The position numbers were made by a program, and so were the translations under genes. Shown piece after piece: positions 45,955-56,654 of a stretch of DNA of 64,000 nucleotides; within the stretch, counting starts at the first letter, position 1, and every line of letters begins with the position of its first letter. This DNA comes from Pelobates cultripes (taxonomy: Eukaryota; Chordata; Amphibia; Anura; Pelobatidae). The DNA lies in NCBI GenBank assembly GCA_933207985.1, contig OW240915.1, forward strand, positions 274,896,325-274,960,324, in the 5' to 3' direction. The notes under the pieces were generated by a model. That model did not search any database. It was not told the origin of the DNA and saw only the letters and a program-made list of their open reading frames with translations.

Positions 45955-47150
45955 TATTGTTCTGATCAGTTTAATACCTTCGCGTCTCCTATCAGTGGAC
46001 GTGTATATGGCAGCCATTTTAGGAACCGCACACCTGGGACCCGAGCAAGGTCACCTCGTTCAACAGGCGACAACATTTGTCCCTGGAAAACTATCCTGGA
46101 CATTCTGTACAATTTGTATGGATATGGCAGTGATTTCTGTAACAGGGAGATGGAAGAAGATGCTTGGTCGGTCCTCTTAATTCAAATTTGGGGCACTGCG
46201 CGGTCAAGCTAATGTGCCACCAGATAGGAGTGGTGTGTTTAGTATTGTTCTGATCAGTTTAATACCTTCCGCGTCTCCTATCAGTGGACGTGTATATGGC
46301 AGCCATTTTAGGAACCGTACACCTGGGACCCGAGCAAGGTCACCTCGTTCAACAGGCTTGCAGCGTATCCTCCAGGAAGAAGAGCCTGAACCCTTACCGG
46401 CTGCACGTGTCTTACCTGTACATGGAAAGCTGCTGTGGTTCCTTGATGAGCCAGAGCCCTGAGTTCGATTCCCGTCTGTTCCAAACTCTGTCCTGGCCTC
46501 AAAAAAAAAAAGGAGTGGTGTGTTTAGTATTGTTCTGATCAGTTTAATACCTTCCGCGTCTCTCAGTGGACGTGTATATGGCAGCCATTTTAGGAACCGT
46601 ACACCTGGGACCCGAGCAAGGTCACCTGTTCAACAGGAGACAACATTTGTCCCTGGAAAACTATCCTGGACATTCTGTACAATTTGTATGGATATGGCAG
46701 TGATTTCTGTAACAGGGAGATGGAAGAAGATGCTTGGTCGGTCCTCTTACTGCAAATTTGGGGCACTGCGTGGTCAAGCTAATGTGACACCAGATAGGAG
46801 TGGTGTGTTTAGTACTATTTTTACCAGTTTAATACCTTCCGCGTCTCCTATCGGTACATAGTGCAGGGAGATGGAAAAGACTTCAAATTTGGGGCACTGC
46901 GCGGTCAAGCTAATGTGACACCAGATAGGAGTGGTGTGTTTAGTACTATTTTTATCAGTTTAATACCTTCCGCGTCTCCTATCAGTGGACGTGTACATGG
47001 CAGTGATTTCTGTAACAGGGAGATGGAAGAAGATGCTTGGTCGGTCCTCTTACTGCAAATTTGGGGCACTGCGCGGTCAAGCTAATGTGACACCAGATAG
47101 GAGTGGTGTGTTTAGTACTATTTTTATCAGTTTAATCACTGTTACGTCCC
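45943..47150. repeat. Large internal tandem repeat of hAT element 2
   Basis: Six units each start GTGGTGTGTTTAGTA (about 45943, 46231, 46511, 46799, 46933, 47103), spaced 288, 280, 288, 134 and 170 bp. Long units add a segment with GACCCGAGCAAGGTCACC; short ones lack it. All contain CGTGTATATGGCAG, AGATGGAAGAAGATGC and GGGGCACTGCG. Reverse complements occur at 32429-32790. Confidence 0.93.
46351..46511 (+). repeat. SINE-like insertion with a B-box-like motif and A tail, in one repeat unit
   Basis: Only the second unit carries this 160-bp block, from CTTGCAGCGTATCC to an A run at 46501-46511. It replaces the CGACAACATTTGTCC part of the other units. It contains GAGTTCGATTCCC (46459-46471), which resembles a tRNA B box. 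No A box was recognised, and no target duplication is clear. Confidence 0.4.
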
Positions 47151-47159
47151 CTATCCGTT

Positions 47160-47545
47160 GATGTGGAGCAAGACGCAGCAGCAGAAGAGAACTCAGCTGA
47201 GGAGGTTATGGAAGAGGATGGAGTAGGAGGAGTAGAGGAGGTGGCAGCAGGCCTGCCTGCAAGTCATGGCGGTGTCACCAACTCCTCTGCAGAGCCACGC
47301 ATTCCATGCTTGGCAGCCGTCAGCAGGTTTGCCCAATGCGCAGTGTAGGTGATATACCTGCCCTGACCATGCTTTACAGACCAGGTATCAGGGGTCAGAT
47401 GGACCCTTGCCCCAACACTGTGTGCCAGACATGCCATTATTTCCTTTTGCACAATCGAGTACAGGTTGGGGATTGCCTTTTGTGAAAAGAAATTTCGTCT
47501 GGGTACCAGTGAGTGAGTGGTGGCACTGGGCACAGTATCCACTGT
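47160..47545 (-). pseudogene. hAT transposase catalytic-domain fragment
   Basis: The minus-strand frame rc 47264-47542 reads FFSQKAIPNLYSIVQKEI, then VGARVHLTPDTWSVKHGQG and YITYTAHW. LTPDTW is the block with the first catalytic Asp of hAT transposases, and the order fits the start of the RNase-H-like fold. It ends in a Ser/Pro/Thr-rich tail (LVTPP and on) before the tandem repeats. The other catalytic residues and the C terminus are not attached. It lies downstream of a second copy of the leader repeats, not next to its normal N-terminal part. Confidence 0.8.
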
Positions 47546-47870
47546 GAGCCTGACACACCCGCTTTAAGGACACTGACTGCTATTCAATCTATAACAGTGA
47601 AAAAAGTTTCTTGTTTTTAAATGCAAGCTATTGTGACACCAGTGAGTGGTGGCACTGGGCACCGTATCCACTGTGAGCTTAACACACCCGCTTTAAGGAC
47701 ACTGACTGCTATTCAATCTATAACAGTGAAAAAAGTTTTTTGTTTTTAAATGCAAGCTATTGTGACACCAGTGAGTGTGTGGTGGCACTGGGCACAGTAT
47801 CCACTGTGAGCCTGACACACCCGCTTTGAGACAACTAACTGCTATTCAATCTATAAGTGATGTTTGTTTC
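47530..47870 (-). repeat. Leader repeat of hAT element 2, inner block
   Basis: Two to three units of about 126 bp (AACACACCCGCTTTAAGGAC, TATTCAATCTATAACAGTG, AAATGCAAGCTATTGTGAC). They repeat the outer block at 49140-50390 on the far side of the open frame. Confidence 0.92.
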
Positions 47871-47879
47871 ACAGGCAGA

Positions 47880-48099
47880 AAGTGCCCTAAAACATGGCGG
47901 CTTGAACCCTAGTTGGTGGCGGATAAGTCACGCAAGTCAACCGGCATTCAGAGCTAAAATACAGCAGCGTGTGGACCATTTTTAGCCCAAGGCAGCTCAT
48001 CTCATCAGGCCTTTTTTAATCGAATGTATCGCCCAGTGTCAGTCCCTTCGGGTCCCTTCGGGATCCATCCCTCATTCATCTTAATAAAGGTGAAGTAAT
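47880..48099 (-). other. 3' untranslated part of the hAT fusion gene
   Basis: Downstream of the stop at 48100-48102 on the minus strand. It holds ATCCCGAAGGGACCCGAAGG and CTAAAAATGGTCCACACGC. No clear poly(A) signal was identified apart from CTTTATTAAG. Confidence 0.45.
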
Positions 48100-49116
48100 C
48101 TAGACTTTTTGACCTAGGCGACTTCTCTTCTCAGTGACAATACCTCCTGCTGCACTGAAGGTCCTTTCTGACAGGACACTTGAAGCGGGGCAGGCCAGAA
48201 GTTCTATCGCAAATTGGGATAGCTCAGGCCACAGGTCAAGCCTGCACACCCAGTAGTCAAAGGGTTCATCGCTCCTCAGAGTGTCGATATCTGCAGTTAA
48301 GGCAAGGTAGTCTGCTACCTGTCGGTCGAGTCGCTCTCTGAGGGTGGATCCCGAAGGGCTGTGGCGATGCGTAGGACTTAAAAAGGTCCGCATGTCCTCC
48401 ATCAACAACACTTCTTTAAAGCGTCCTGTCCTTGCCGGCGTGGTCGTGGGAGGAGGAGGATGACTTCCACCTCTCCCCCTGTTAGATTCTCGTTGTGCTG
48501 TGACATCACCCTTATACGCTGTGTAAACTCGTCTCCTCCTCCTCCTCTCTGTCTCCCCATCTGAACTTTCGCCCTGTTCTTCTTCTTGCCGAGCGGGCAC
48601 CCACGTGACATCCATGGACGCATCGTCATCATCAACCGCTTCACTTGTATCTGACAACTCAGCAAAGGAAGCAGCAGCGGGTACAACATCATCATCATCA
48701 TCACACCGTACGTCCATGTGTGTAATGCTGCCTGCCTGAGACATATCCTCCCTGTTATCTACATCCTCTGGCAATAATGGTTGCGCATCACTCATTTCTT
48801 CAAACGGATGTGTGAATAACTCCTCTGACATACCAAGTGAAGCGGCTGTGGTGCTAGTTTTGGTAGTGGCGGCAGGCGGGTGAGTGGTATCTTGAGAGGT
48901 GCCTGAAGCTAAGCTGGAGGAGGATGGTGCGTCAAGGTTCTGAGCGGAGGCTGTAGAAGATTGGGTGTCCTGTGTTAGCCAGTCAACTATGTCCTCAGAA
49001 CTTTTCAAGTTCAGGGTACGTGGCCTCTGAAAACTGGGCATTATTCTAGGGCCAAAGGGAATCACAGCACCACGACCACGATGGCCCCTGCGGGGTGGCC
49101 TGCCTCTGCCTGTCAT
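48100..49116 (-). CDS. Open 338-codon hAT-derived fusion: transposase N terminus joined to hAT dimerisation domain
   Basis: An uninterrupted minus-strand frame starts MTGRGRPPRRGHRGRG at 49116. The start is supported by conservation with 32021 in element 1. Residues 1-50 are basic. Residues 60-215 are Ser/Thr-rich and then strongly acidic (DDDDD, EEEQGE), followed by a short ERRRRRR run. Residues 240-338 carry RFKEVLLMEDMR, DYWVCRLDLWPELSQFAIELLACPASSVLSERTFSAAG and EKRSRL, the C-terminal hAT dimerisation block. The BED-type zinc finger and the catalytic domain that full-length hAT transposases (usually over 600 residues) carry between these parts are missing. It could be a chance internal-deletion product whose frame survived. 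A protein that binds or dimerises without cutting could act as a repressor, but that is inference. Confidence 0.8.
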   Translation of the reverse strand: MTGRGRPPRRGHRGRGAVIPFGPRIMPSFQRPRTLNLKSSEDIVDWLTQDTQSSTASAQNLDAPSSSSLASGTSQDTTHPPAATTKTSTTAASLGMSEELFTHPFEEMSDAQPLLPEDVDNREDMSQAGSITHMDVRCDDDDDVVPAAASFAELSDTSEAVDDDDASMDVTWVPARQEEEQGESSDGETERRRRRRVYTAYKGDVTAQRESNRGRGGSHPPPPTTTPARTGRFKEVLLMEDMRTFLSPTHRHSPSGSTLRERLDRQVADYLALTADIDTLRSDEPFDYWVCRLDLWPELSQFAIELLACPASSVLSERTFSAAGGIVTEKRSRLGQKV

Positions 49117-49139
49117 TTTTTGGGGGATTAGTGGTACTA

Positions 49140-50390
49140 TGCGTGCAAGCTACTGTGAGACCAGATATGAGTGGCAATGTGCACTGGCACAGTTGTGAGA
49201 GAGCACAGGCTGTAGGCCTGACACAGCCGCTTGAAGGACACTGACTGGCTGCTATTAGCTTACACTGGAAACCTTTTTTTCTTTGTAAAAGCACGCTACA
49301 GAGACACCAGATATGAGTGGCAAAGTACACGGGCAGAGGTCTGCAGAGCACATGCTGAAGGAGGCCTGACACCCGCTTTAAGGACACTGACTGCTATTCA
49401 ATCTATAACAGTGAAAAAAGTTTTTTGTTTTTAAATGCAAGCTATTGTGACACCAGTGAGTGGTGGCACTGGGCACCTTATCCACTGTTAGCGTAACACA
49501 CCCGCTTTAAGGACACTGACTGCTATTCAATCTATAACAGTGAAAACGTTTTTTGTTTTTAAATCCAAGCTATTGTGACACCAGATGTAATTGGTGGCAC
49601 TGACTGGGGAAATGGGCACAGTATGCACTGTGAGCCTGACACAGAAGCTGGCAGCAGTGGCAGACAACTACTGCTATTCAATCTATAACAGTGAAAAAAG
49701 TTTTTTGTTTTTAAATGCAAGCTATTGTGACACCAGATATAAGTGGTGGCACTGACTGGGGAAATGGGCACAGTATCCACTGTGAGCCTGACACAGAAGC
49801 TGGCAGCAGTGGCAGACAACTGACTGCTATTCAATCTATAACAGTGAAAAAAGTTTTTTGTTTTTAAATCCAAGCTATTGTGACACCAGATATAAGTGGT
49901 GGCACTGGGCACCGTATCCACTGTTAGCGTAACACACCCGCTTTAAGGACACTGACTGCTATTCAATCTATAACAGTGAAAAAAGTTTTTTGTTTTTAAA
50001 TGCAAGCTATTGTGACACCAGATGAGTGGTGGCACTGGGCACCGTATCCACTGTTAGCTTAACACACCCGCTTTAAGGACACTGACTGCTATTCAATCTA
50101 TAACAGTGAAAAAAGTTTTTTGTTTTTAAATGCAAGCTATTGTGACACCAGTGAGTGGTGGCACTGGGCACCGTATCCACTGTTAGCTTAACACACCCGC
50201 TTTAAGGACACTGACTGCTATTCAATCTGTAACAGTGAAAAAAGTTTTTTGTTTTTAAATGCAAGCTATTGTGACACCAGATATGAGTGAGTGGTGGCAC
50301 TGACTGGGCAAATGGGCACAGTATCCACTGTGAGCCTGACACAGATGCTGGCAGCAGTGGCAGACAACTAACTGCAATTACATTACACAC
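49140..50390 (-). repeat. Leader repeat of hAT element 2, outer block
   Basis: About nine units of 125-160 bp upstream of the fusion frame. Each has GCAAGCTATTGTGACACCAG, TGGTGGCACTGGGCAC and GACTGCTATTCAATC. Some units add GACTGGGGAAATGGGCACAG. Several open frames here are repeat translations. Confidence 0.93.
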
Positions 50391-50701
50391 AAAAAAAACA
50401 AAACATACCCTAACCTAGCTATGCATTTCCCTATCTAATCAAAAGCAGCTACACTTTCCCTCCTCTCACTAAGCATGCAGCTTGAGAATGAATGTAAAAT
50501 GGATGCCTTCCAGTAGGTGGGAGGGTCTGCTAGGGAGGGTGTGCTGCTAATTGGCTGGAATGTGTCTGCTGACTGTGAGGTACAGGGTCAAAGTTTACTC
50601 AATGATGACGAATAGGGGGCGGATCGAACCGCGCATGCGTTCGCCATCCGCGGCGGACGCGAACATGCTATGTTCGCCAGGAACCGTTCGGTGCATCACT
50701 A
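50391..50701 (-). repeat. 5' subterminal region of hAT element 2
   Basis: Matches 30752-31180 of element 1 in reverse, with TGACCCTGTACCTCACAGTC (reverse), GCAGACACATTCCAGCC and the GC-rich GAACCGTTCGGTGCATCACTA end. Confidence 0.88.
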
Positions 50702-50709
50702 GTGTTCAT

Positions 50710-51510
50710 AAAGATCCCATTATAAAGTAGGTAAAAATAAAAAAAACAGAATGAAAATATAAAAAGAAAAAAAGGAATACAAAATAATACCTAACAGTCT
50801 AATTGACATTCAATGGTCTTACGGAATCTCTGAAAAAGTTTATGACAATCATGAAATTAGTTACTAGGATCATACTTGGCCATAATTATGCCAAGTGTCG
50901 TGAGCATGCCAATATAAATCAATGGTTATCATAATACATAGTCATCACAAGTGTACTTAATAAAGAATTCCTGTAACATCAAGAAAATCTTGCCATAACT
51001 CTGGTGCATAAAAAACATCAACTCCCAACAGAGATGAAAAAAGAAAACATAAACACACAATGAAGTGGGATACATTTATGACAGAAATGCTATGCCTGCC
51101 CAAATAGGAATTAGGCTGCATAGCTCTCTATACTCACAATTCTTTATTGGCAAGCCAGTATTTGCTAAATTCCCTTTCACATGCCAATATCAAAAGTAGC
51201 ATTTGGTTTTAAGGGAATTTGTATACTGAAGAAGGGACAGGGGTTCTGAAACACTAATCTTTCATTTGCTCTTCAAATAAATGTATGGCTTTACAAGTGG
51301 GCCTTATCTACTAAGCTGCACAGTGTGTTACCTCCTGTTTTTGCAATGTCACAAGTAGCAACAGAATGCTGGTTGTATGAGCACTAGTGAATTGATGCAT
51401 TAAAATCTTCACAGATTTTTCAAGCACATGTGCATGTGCATAAAACTTGTGTAAATCGAAAGAATTATTATAATATTCCTCCTTGGCTACCAATGCTTGA
51501 ATTAAATTGA
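50710..51510. other. No gene seen
   Basis: AT-rich DNA. CTTCAAATAAATGTATGG at 51274 has a poly(A)-signal-like AATAAA but no recognisable gene upstream. Confidence 0.5.
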
Positions 51511-51654
51511 CTGTAATGTGCCCTCATAACTCACATGATCTGTGCATAGCCCCGTCCCCTCGGACTGAACACATCAATCTCCTGGAAAGAGAGGGGAAAG
51601 GACTGGCCAGGAGAAAGGGTAGAACTGTGGCCAGAATGGGCAGCTCAAAAATGA

Positions 51655-51995
51655 CAGGAAGACACAAACACACATATACTTTACACATACTTCTACCCAG
51701 ACTGTAAACACACATTGCTACACACACTTATCACCACATTGTTACACACACAGCTACTCACTTTACTGCCCACACGGCTATGCACACTTACTGCTACCTA
51801 TACTGTCCACACACACTACTACACACACTGCTGCACATACTGCTACTACCCACACTGTTACACACAGTACTACACATGCTGTTATCCACACTGTTACACA
51901 CAAACACATACAGCTGTCAACACTGTATACATACACTACTATGCATACTGCTACCCACATTGTTACAAAAACATACTGGCACACATATATACAGA
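51655..51995. repeat. CA-rich degenerate minisatellite
   Basis: Tracts of ACACACACTGCTAC, CACATACTGCTACC and CACACTGTTACACACA type. All overlapping open frames on both strands are repeat translations. It ends a few bases before the L1-like 5' end. Confidence 0.85.
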
Positions 51996-52006
51996 AATAC
52001 TTACAC

Positions 52007-53240
52007 GGGGGCGGAGTCGAGCAGCAGAACAGCATGTTCGCACTGAATGAGAGCTTTGAGAACTTGTCACTATTTCCTCCCTCAATGGGGCCTAATGTCC
52101 AAACTTGGATGACTTAAGGGGCTCACTTAAGGCTGTGGAAGCACTATGTGTCGCAAGACTAAGAAACAAAAACTGGAGAATCCGTGGATAGGCCTAAACA
52201 TTGGGGATCTCTTGTGGTAAGCGCACGGTGTGGATGGACCCATGATGGCTACTTACCCAGTGGCCTATTCTGAATTTTACAACAACCTTTCTGCTGAGGG
52301 GGAGTTGGATGACATATTGGTCAGGGTACCTCTGGCGCCAACACCTTCAGGTGCAGTTCTGAAGGTGCTTCTGACAGAGTTCCAAACATCTTCACTGATG
52401 TATCGATGATCCCCACAGATATACAGGGCCTATCAGACATGCTGGGAGTCTTGGAGAATGCCTCCAGTGATTATGCACACCAAATTGCATAGCTACAGCA
52501 GCAGGTACAGTGGCTACAGTGACAAAACAACATGTATGCCTGCGGCTTTGAAGTGTTAGAATATATGAGGCACAGACATAATGGGCATCAAGGAAGAAAT
52601 CCCAGAAGCAGAAATACAAGGCAGGGCAATGTGGTGGGGCTGGATGTATTCTTTCATGTACCTTAGATGCCTAGGGCTCCGAGTGCAGTACCTAGGGACC
52701 TGGTGGTCCATTTCCAGAGTAGCAGGGATAGGGCACAGTTCTGGCTGCCATTAGGAGCACATTCCATATCACTTTGAAGCAATGTCACTCACCTTTCATG
52801 TAGACCACTCTGGGAGGTTCTCTAGCATGGAGATGATCACTTCTGTCATTCACATCCCTCCTCAGAAAGCACAGGATACGTGTGTGTATATTTATAACTA
52901 TTTTTATCATCTTTAAGTAGTCAAATTAATTTGTATTAGTTTGGGACTGGGGTGCTTAAGAGTTCTACAGGCTCTCGCAATGTAAATCTGGTGCTGGGTA
53001 TACTATAGGGAAGTGGTTTATAATAAATGTTGTGAGTTTGACTAAAGCAAAGTGTATATCTTGGTAAAAATCATTTCTACTGGCAGACCTCTCTTCTTAG
53101 TGCAGATTATAAAATGTATGCCAAAGTTTTGACTGAGAGGTCAGTTTCCATGATCTTTTCCCCGTTCCAGTATGATTAAGTGGGATTTATTCCAGTTTAA
53201 CAAGCTCCTGGTGCTATGAGTAGGATTGTACAGGCAAGAG
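52007..53240 (+). mobile_element. L1/Tx1-like LINE, heavily decayed, with an internal gap
   Basis: It starts GGGGGCGGAGTCGAGCAGC, matching the start of the insertion at 55441 (GGGGGCGAAGCCAAGC). An ORF1-type segment follows (about 52230-52640), with EVLEYMRHRHN and then, after a frame change, IMGIKEEIPEAEIQ, like the coiled-coil end and RGLPE-type block of L1 ORF1. At 53090-53220 the reading PLLSADYKMYAKVLTERS continues to DxVGFIPV, matching the PISLL..DYKILAKIL..R...SGFIPGR block of L1 reverse transcriptase. The endonuclease and most of the transcriptase are missing or unreadable. The middle (52640-53050) shows no motif. Confidence 0.6.
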
Positions 53241-53800
53241 ACAATAAACAGCACAGACCTTCAGCCGATGCACAAACCAACACAGTGTTAGGCTAGCAAA
53301 AGCCCTGCACAATTGCCTTTCTTCTTCTTACTCCTACAAAACTGTGCAAATAGACATCCCACACAATTTATGGATTTACAATGTCACCCCTTTTACATGC
53401 CTTAAATTTAAAATTTAATTTGCTGCAATTAGGGCATTGCTTTTCTTAAATATCCTCTTTGATAAGAAAGATCACTTAAAATATGTTTTTACCTGTTAGT
53501 GGAAATGTGAAAACGGTTTATTAGCCGCCCATCCCATGTGTTTCCTATTAAGGGTTAATAAGTATATAGGGGTGTATATAAAAAATACCCCTTTCTGTCT
53601 CAGAGATATCTTTGCCAGAAGCTAAAGGAAGCAAGCTGAAGGGTCAGAGTAGGATCTGTCTTGGGGGGTCTGCCTTGATGTTGGCAGGTGGGCATTCCCT
53701 CCAGTGGCCATTGGTCAGTGGTCTTTGGTTTTTACTATATGTATTTTGGCTGATGTGTACTGTGGTCGTTGCTGCTGCCCAGGAGTGATGGGCACAAGAC
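53240..53800. other. No gene seen
   Basis: Unassigned DNA between the L1-like relic and the CR1 3' end. The 74-codon frame at 53644-53868 has no motif. Confidence 0.5.
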
Positions 53801-54112
53801 TTTTCTTTTTGTAACATAGAAACATAGAAACATAGAATGTGACAGCAGATAAGAACCATTCGGCCCATCTAGTCTGTCCAATTTTCTAAATACTTTCGTT
53901 CGGCCCTGGCCTTATCTTATAGTTAGGGTGGCCTTATGCCTATCCCACGCATGCTTAAACCCCTTTACTGTGTTAACCTCTACCACTTCAGCTGGAAGGC
54001 TATTCCATGAACCACTACCCTCTCAGTAAAGTAATACTTCCTGATATTATTTTTAAACCTTTGTCCCTCTAATTTAAGACTATGTCCTCTTGTTGTGGTA
54101 GTTTTTCTTCTT

Positions 54113-55217
54113 TTAAATATAGTCTCCTCCTTTACTGTGTTGATTACCTTTATATTTAAATGTTTCTATCATATCCCCCCTGTCTCGTCTTTCCTCCAAG
54201 CTATACATGTTAAGATCCTTTAACCTTTCCTGGTAAGTTTTATCCCGCAATCCATGAACCAGTTTAGTAGCCCTTCTCTGAACCCTCTCTAAGGTATCAA
54301 TATCCTTCTGAAGATACGGTCTCCAGTACTGTGTACAATACTCCAAGTGAGGTCTCACCAGTGTTCTGTACAATGGCATGAGCACTTCCCTCTTTCTACT
54401 GCTAATACCTCTCCCTATACAATCAAGCATTCTGCTAGCATTTCCTTCTGCTCTATTACATTGTCTGCCTACCTTTAAGTCATCAGAAATAATCACCCTT
54501 TAATCCCTTTCCTCATATGTTGAGGTTAGGACTCTATCAAATATTCTATACTCTGCCCTTGGGTTTTTACGTCCAAGATGCATTATCTTGCACTTATCCA
54601 CATTAAATGTCAGCTGCCACAATTCTGACCATTTTTCTAGTTTACCTAAATCATTTGCCATTTGGCTTATCCCTCCTGTTACATATCTTAGTATGATCAG
54701 CAAAAAGACATATCTTACCATCAAGACCTTCTGCAATATCACTAATAAAAATATTAAAGAGAATGGGTCCAAGTACAGATCCCTGAGGTACCCCACTGGT
54801 GACAAGCCCAAGCTTCGAATATATTCCATTAACTACAACCCTCTGTTGCCTGTCACTCAGCCACTGCCTTACCCATTCAACAATATTGTAATCCAAACTT
54901 AAAGATTGCAGTTTTTTGATAATCCTTCAATGTGCAACAGTGTCAAAAGCTTTACTTAAATCTAGGTAAACAATGTCTACTGCACCACCCTGATCTATTA
55001 TTTTAGTTACCCAATGAAAAAAATCAATAAGATTAGTTTGGCATGATCTCCCTGAAGTAAACCCATGTTGTCTCTGATCTTGAAATCCATGTGATTTTAG
55101 ATGTTCAACAATCCTATCCTTTAACATGGTTTCCATTACTTCCCCCACTACTGAAGTATGGCTTACTGGCCTATAGTTGCCCGACTCCTCCTTACTACAT
55201 TTTCTGTGAATGGGCAC
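54113..55217 (-). pseudogene. CR1 reverse transcriptase, broken
   Basis: Four overlapping frames give a nearly complete domain. rc 54927-55217 reads SGNYRPVSHTSVVGEVMETML, QHGFTSGRSCQTNL and VDIVYLDLSKAFDTVAH (first catalytic Asp in YLDLSKAFD). rc 54651-54896 reads VVVNGIYSKLGLVTSGVPQGSVLGP and ICLFADHTK. rc 54500-54829 reads KWSELWQLTFNVDKCKIMHLG. rc 54113-54496 reads GRGISSRKREVLMPLYRTLVRPHLEYCTQYW and IDTLERVQRRATKLV. The YADD/FADD box is FADH, so the second Asp of the pair is lost. At least three frame changes are needed to read through. Confidence 0.88.
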
Positions 55218-55625
55218 AACATTCGCTAACTTCCAATCTTCTCACATGTTACAAATGACTCACTTGTCCTTTTTCCTAACTGAGGCTCCTTTCCTTCATT
55301 TTCATCTGTAAACACTGAACAAAAATATTAATTGAGGCAGTCAGCTAGATCTTTCTCCTCTTCTACATACCTTGTTTTGAATCTAATTAATCCTTGTTTT
55401 ACTTTCCTTTTCTCATTTAGTTATCTAAAAAATATTTTGTCCAGGGGGCGAAGCCAAGCTACTAACCTGAATGGTCGCATGCAACCAAAGCTCCGTGACA
55501 AACTACCACATAAGACCTTCTAACGCAACCCAAACCCCTCAAAAAGGCACCAAACGGCACCACTAACAAGAGAGAAAGAGATGGGCCGGAAAATGAAGTA
55601 ACCCAAGCCAAACAAGCCAAACAGA

Positions 55626-56460
55626 GTGGAAACATCAGAAGACCTCTGGAGGCTAGCCCGCAGTAGCGTGTGCGCCAATATGGCCGACTACGCCAAAGAC
55701 TGCTCAGACATCTCCAATGACTTGATTAGCGGGGCAGAAATACACCATCCGCCCGCCACGCTGTCCCCTCTCCCAACTCACCCACACGCTGACTCGTCCC
55801 CACAGGGGTAATGAAAGAGCTGCTGGCAGGGCTCCAGCTTACAATACAGGCTGACATGGCCCGGATCCGCACCTACCTGCAGGGCATTACAGGCCGCCTG
55901 AGCACAGTGAAAGAAAACAAGCAGGACACAACACAGCTGCAACAGGCTGTACACGAGCTGCAACAGCAAAATTGCAGAATGGAATAGCACTTTGCAGAAA
56001 TGGAAGACCACCGACGAAGCCTGAAACTCAAGATCAGGGGAATCGGAGAGTAGATCCATGAGTCAGAGGTACCGCACTTTGTCAGGTCACTGATGTCGGC
56101 CCTTCTGCCCCCTAAACAGGCCAAACAAGCAGTCCTGTGGAGGATGTTCCGCCTCCTCAGACCCGCCAAAGCAACGGCCACAGCGCCCAGAAACCTCCTG
56201 ATATGCTTCCAGAACCCTGGAGACAGGGCAGCAGTGCTCCACATGATGAGAAAGCAAACTCCACTCGTGTTTGAGAGCATGCGGATCTATGTGGATCTCT
56301 AAGGACCCACGCTAGCCTGGTGCCGCACCATGAAACCCTTTACAGCCCTCTTGCGGCTGCACAACATCACCTACCAATGGAGGCGCCCTCAGGCACTCCT
56401 CATCACACAGGAAACACTGCATACAAGATCCATGACATGCAAGGTGCCTCAGACCTCCTA
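55626..56460 (+). pseudogene. L1-type ORF1 (RNA-binding chaperone-like), with in-frame stops
   Basis: The frame from ATG 55811 reads MKELLAGLQLTIQADMARIRTYL and a Gln-rich coiled-coil stretch (QLQQAVHELQQQN). Then come HRRSLKLKIRGIGE, matching the ENRSRRNNIRIRGIPE block, and LWRMFRLLRPAK with PRNLLICFQNPGDRAAVLHMMRKQTPLVFESMRIYVDL, matching the RRM part. After a stop at 56300 the C-terminal domain continues as MKPFTALLRLHNITYQWRRPQALLI. So all three L1 ORF1 domains are present in order, with stops at about 55985, 56081 and 56300. A further 61-codon frame at 55626-55811 in another register may be the original N terminus. ORF1 proteins coat the element RNA; this copy cannot make one. Confidence 0.8.
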
Positions 56461-56654
56461 CCATCCCTGGGACTGTGACAGAAAGACATGTCCCAAGTGG
56501 TAGCAAACAAGTCAGAAGGACGGCCCACGACACGGGAAACCCTGTCCACCCCACAATGGGCCAGAGAAGAAGCCCTCACAGCAGACACTACTGGAAGAGG
56601 AACGGAACTCACCTCACACCAGCCATCTAACCGCACGGACCAGCTAAAAGGAAT

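Larger units (their letters stand above)
44160..50701 (-). mobile_element. hAT-family element 2 (6.5 kb composite) with exact 8-bp target duplication
   Basis: GTGTTCAT lies at 44152-44159 and again at 50702-50709. The ends are TAGTGATGTCGCGAAC and the reverse complement of TAGTGATGCACCGAAC, as in element 1. The coding strand is minus: leader with about 125-bp repeats (50390-49140), the open fusion frame (49116-48100), a second array of the same repeat (47870-47530), a catalytic-domain fragment (47545-47160), 130-290-bp repeats (47150-45943), a single zinc finger, 1.4 kb of other DNA including family A sequence, and the 3' subterminal region (44453-44160). The exact duplication argues that this whole assembly moved, or grew in place, between one pair of hAT ends. 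Confidence 0.93.

Noticed and set aside
46459..46471. tRNA gene suggested by GTTCGATTCC-like B box
   Set aside because: No A box, acceptor stem or cloverleaf can be drawn around it; kept only as a SINE-like hint.
46214..46861. Several 80-110-codon frames with repeated ISLIPSASPIS-like peptides
   Set aside because: They translate the internal tandem repeat of hAT element 2.
47163..47348. Plus-strand acidic 61-codon frame (EEVMEEDGVGGVEEVAAG)
   Set aside because: It is the reverse of the Ser/Pro/Thr-rich tail of the minus-strand hAT fragment, which has the recognisable LTPDTW block.
49559..49921. 120-codon minus-strand frame
   Set aside because: It is a translation of the leader repeat array.
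51715..52050. Cys/His-rich 111-codon frame that could suggest a metal-binding protein
   Set aside because: Produced by the CA-rich minisatellite; the Cys and His come from TGC and CAC words of the repeat.
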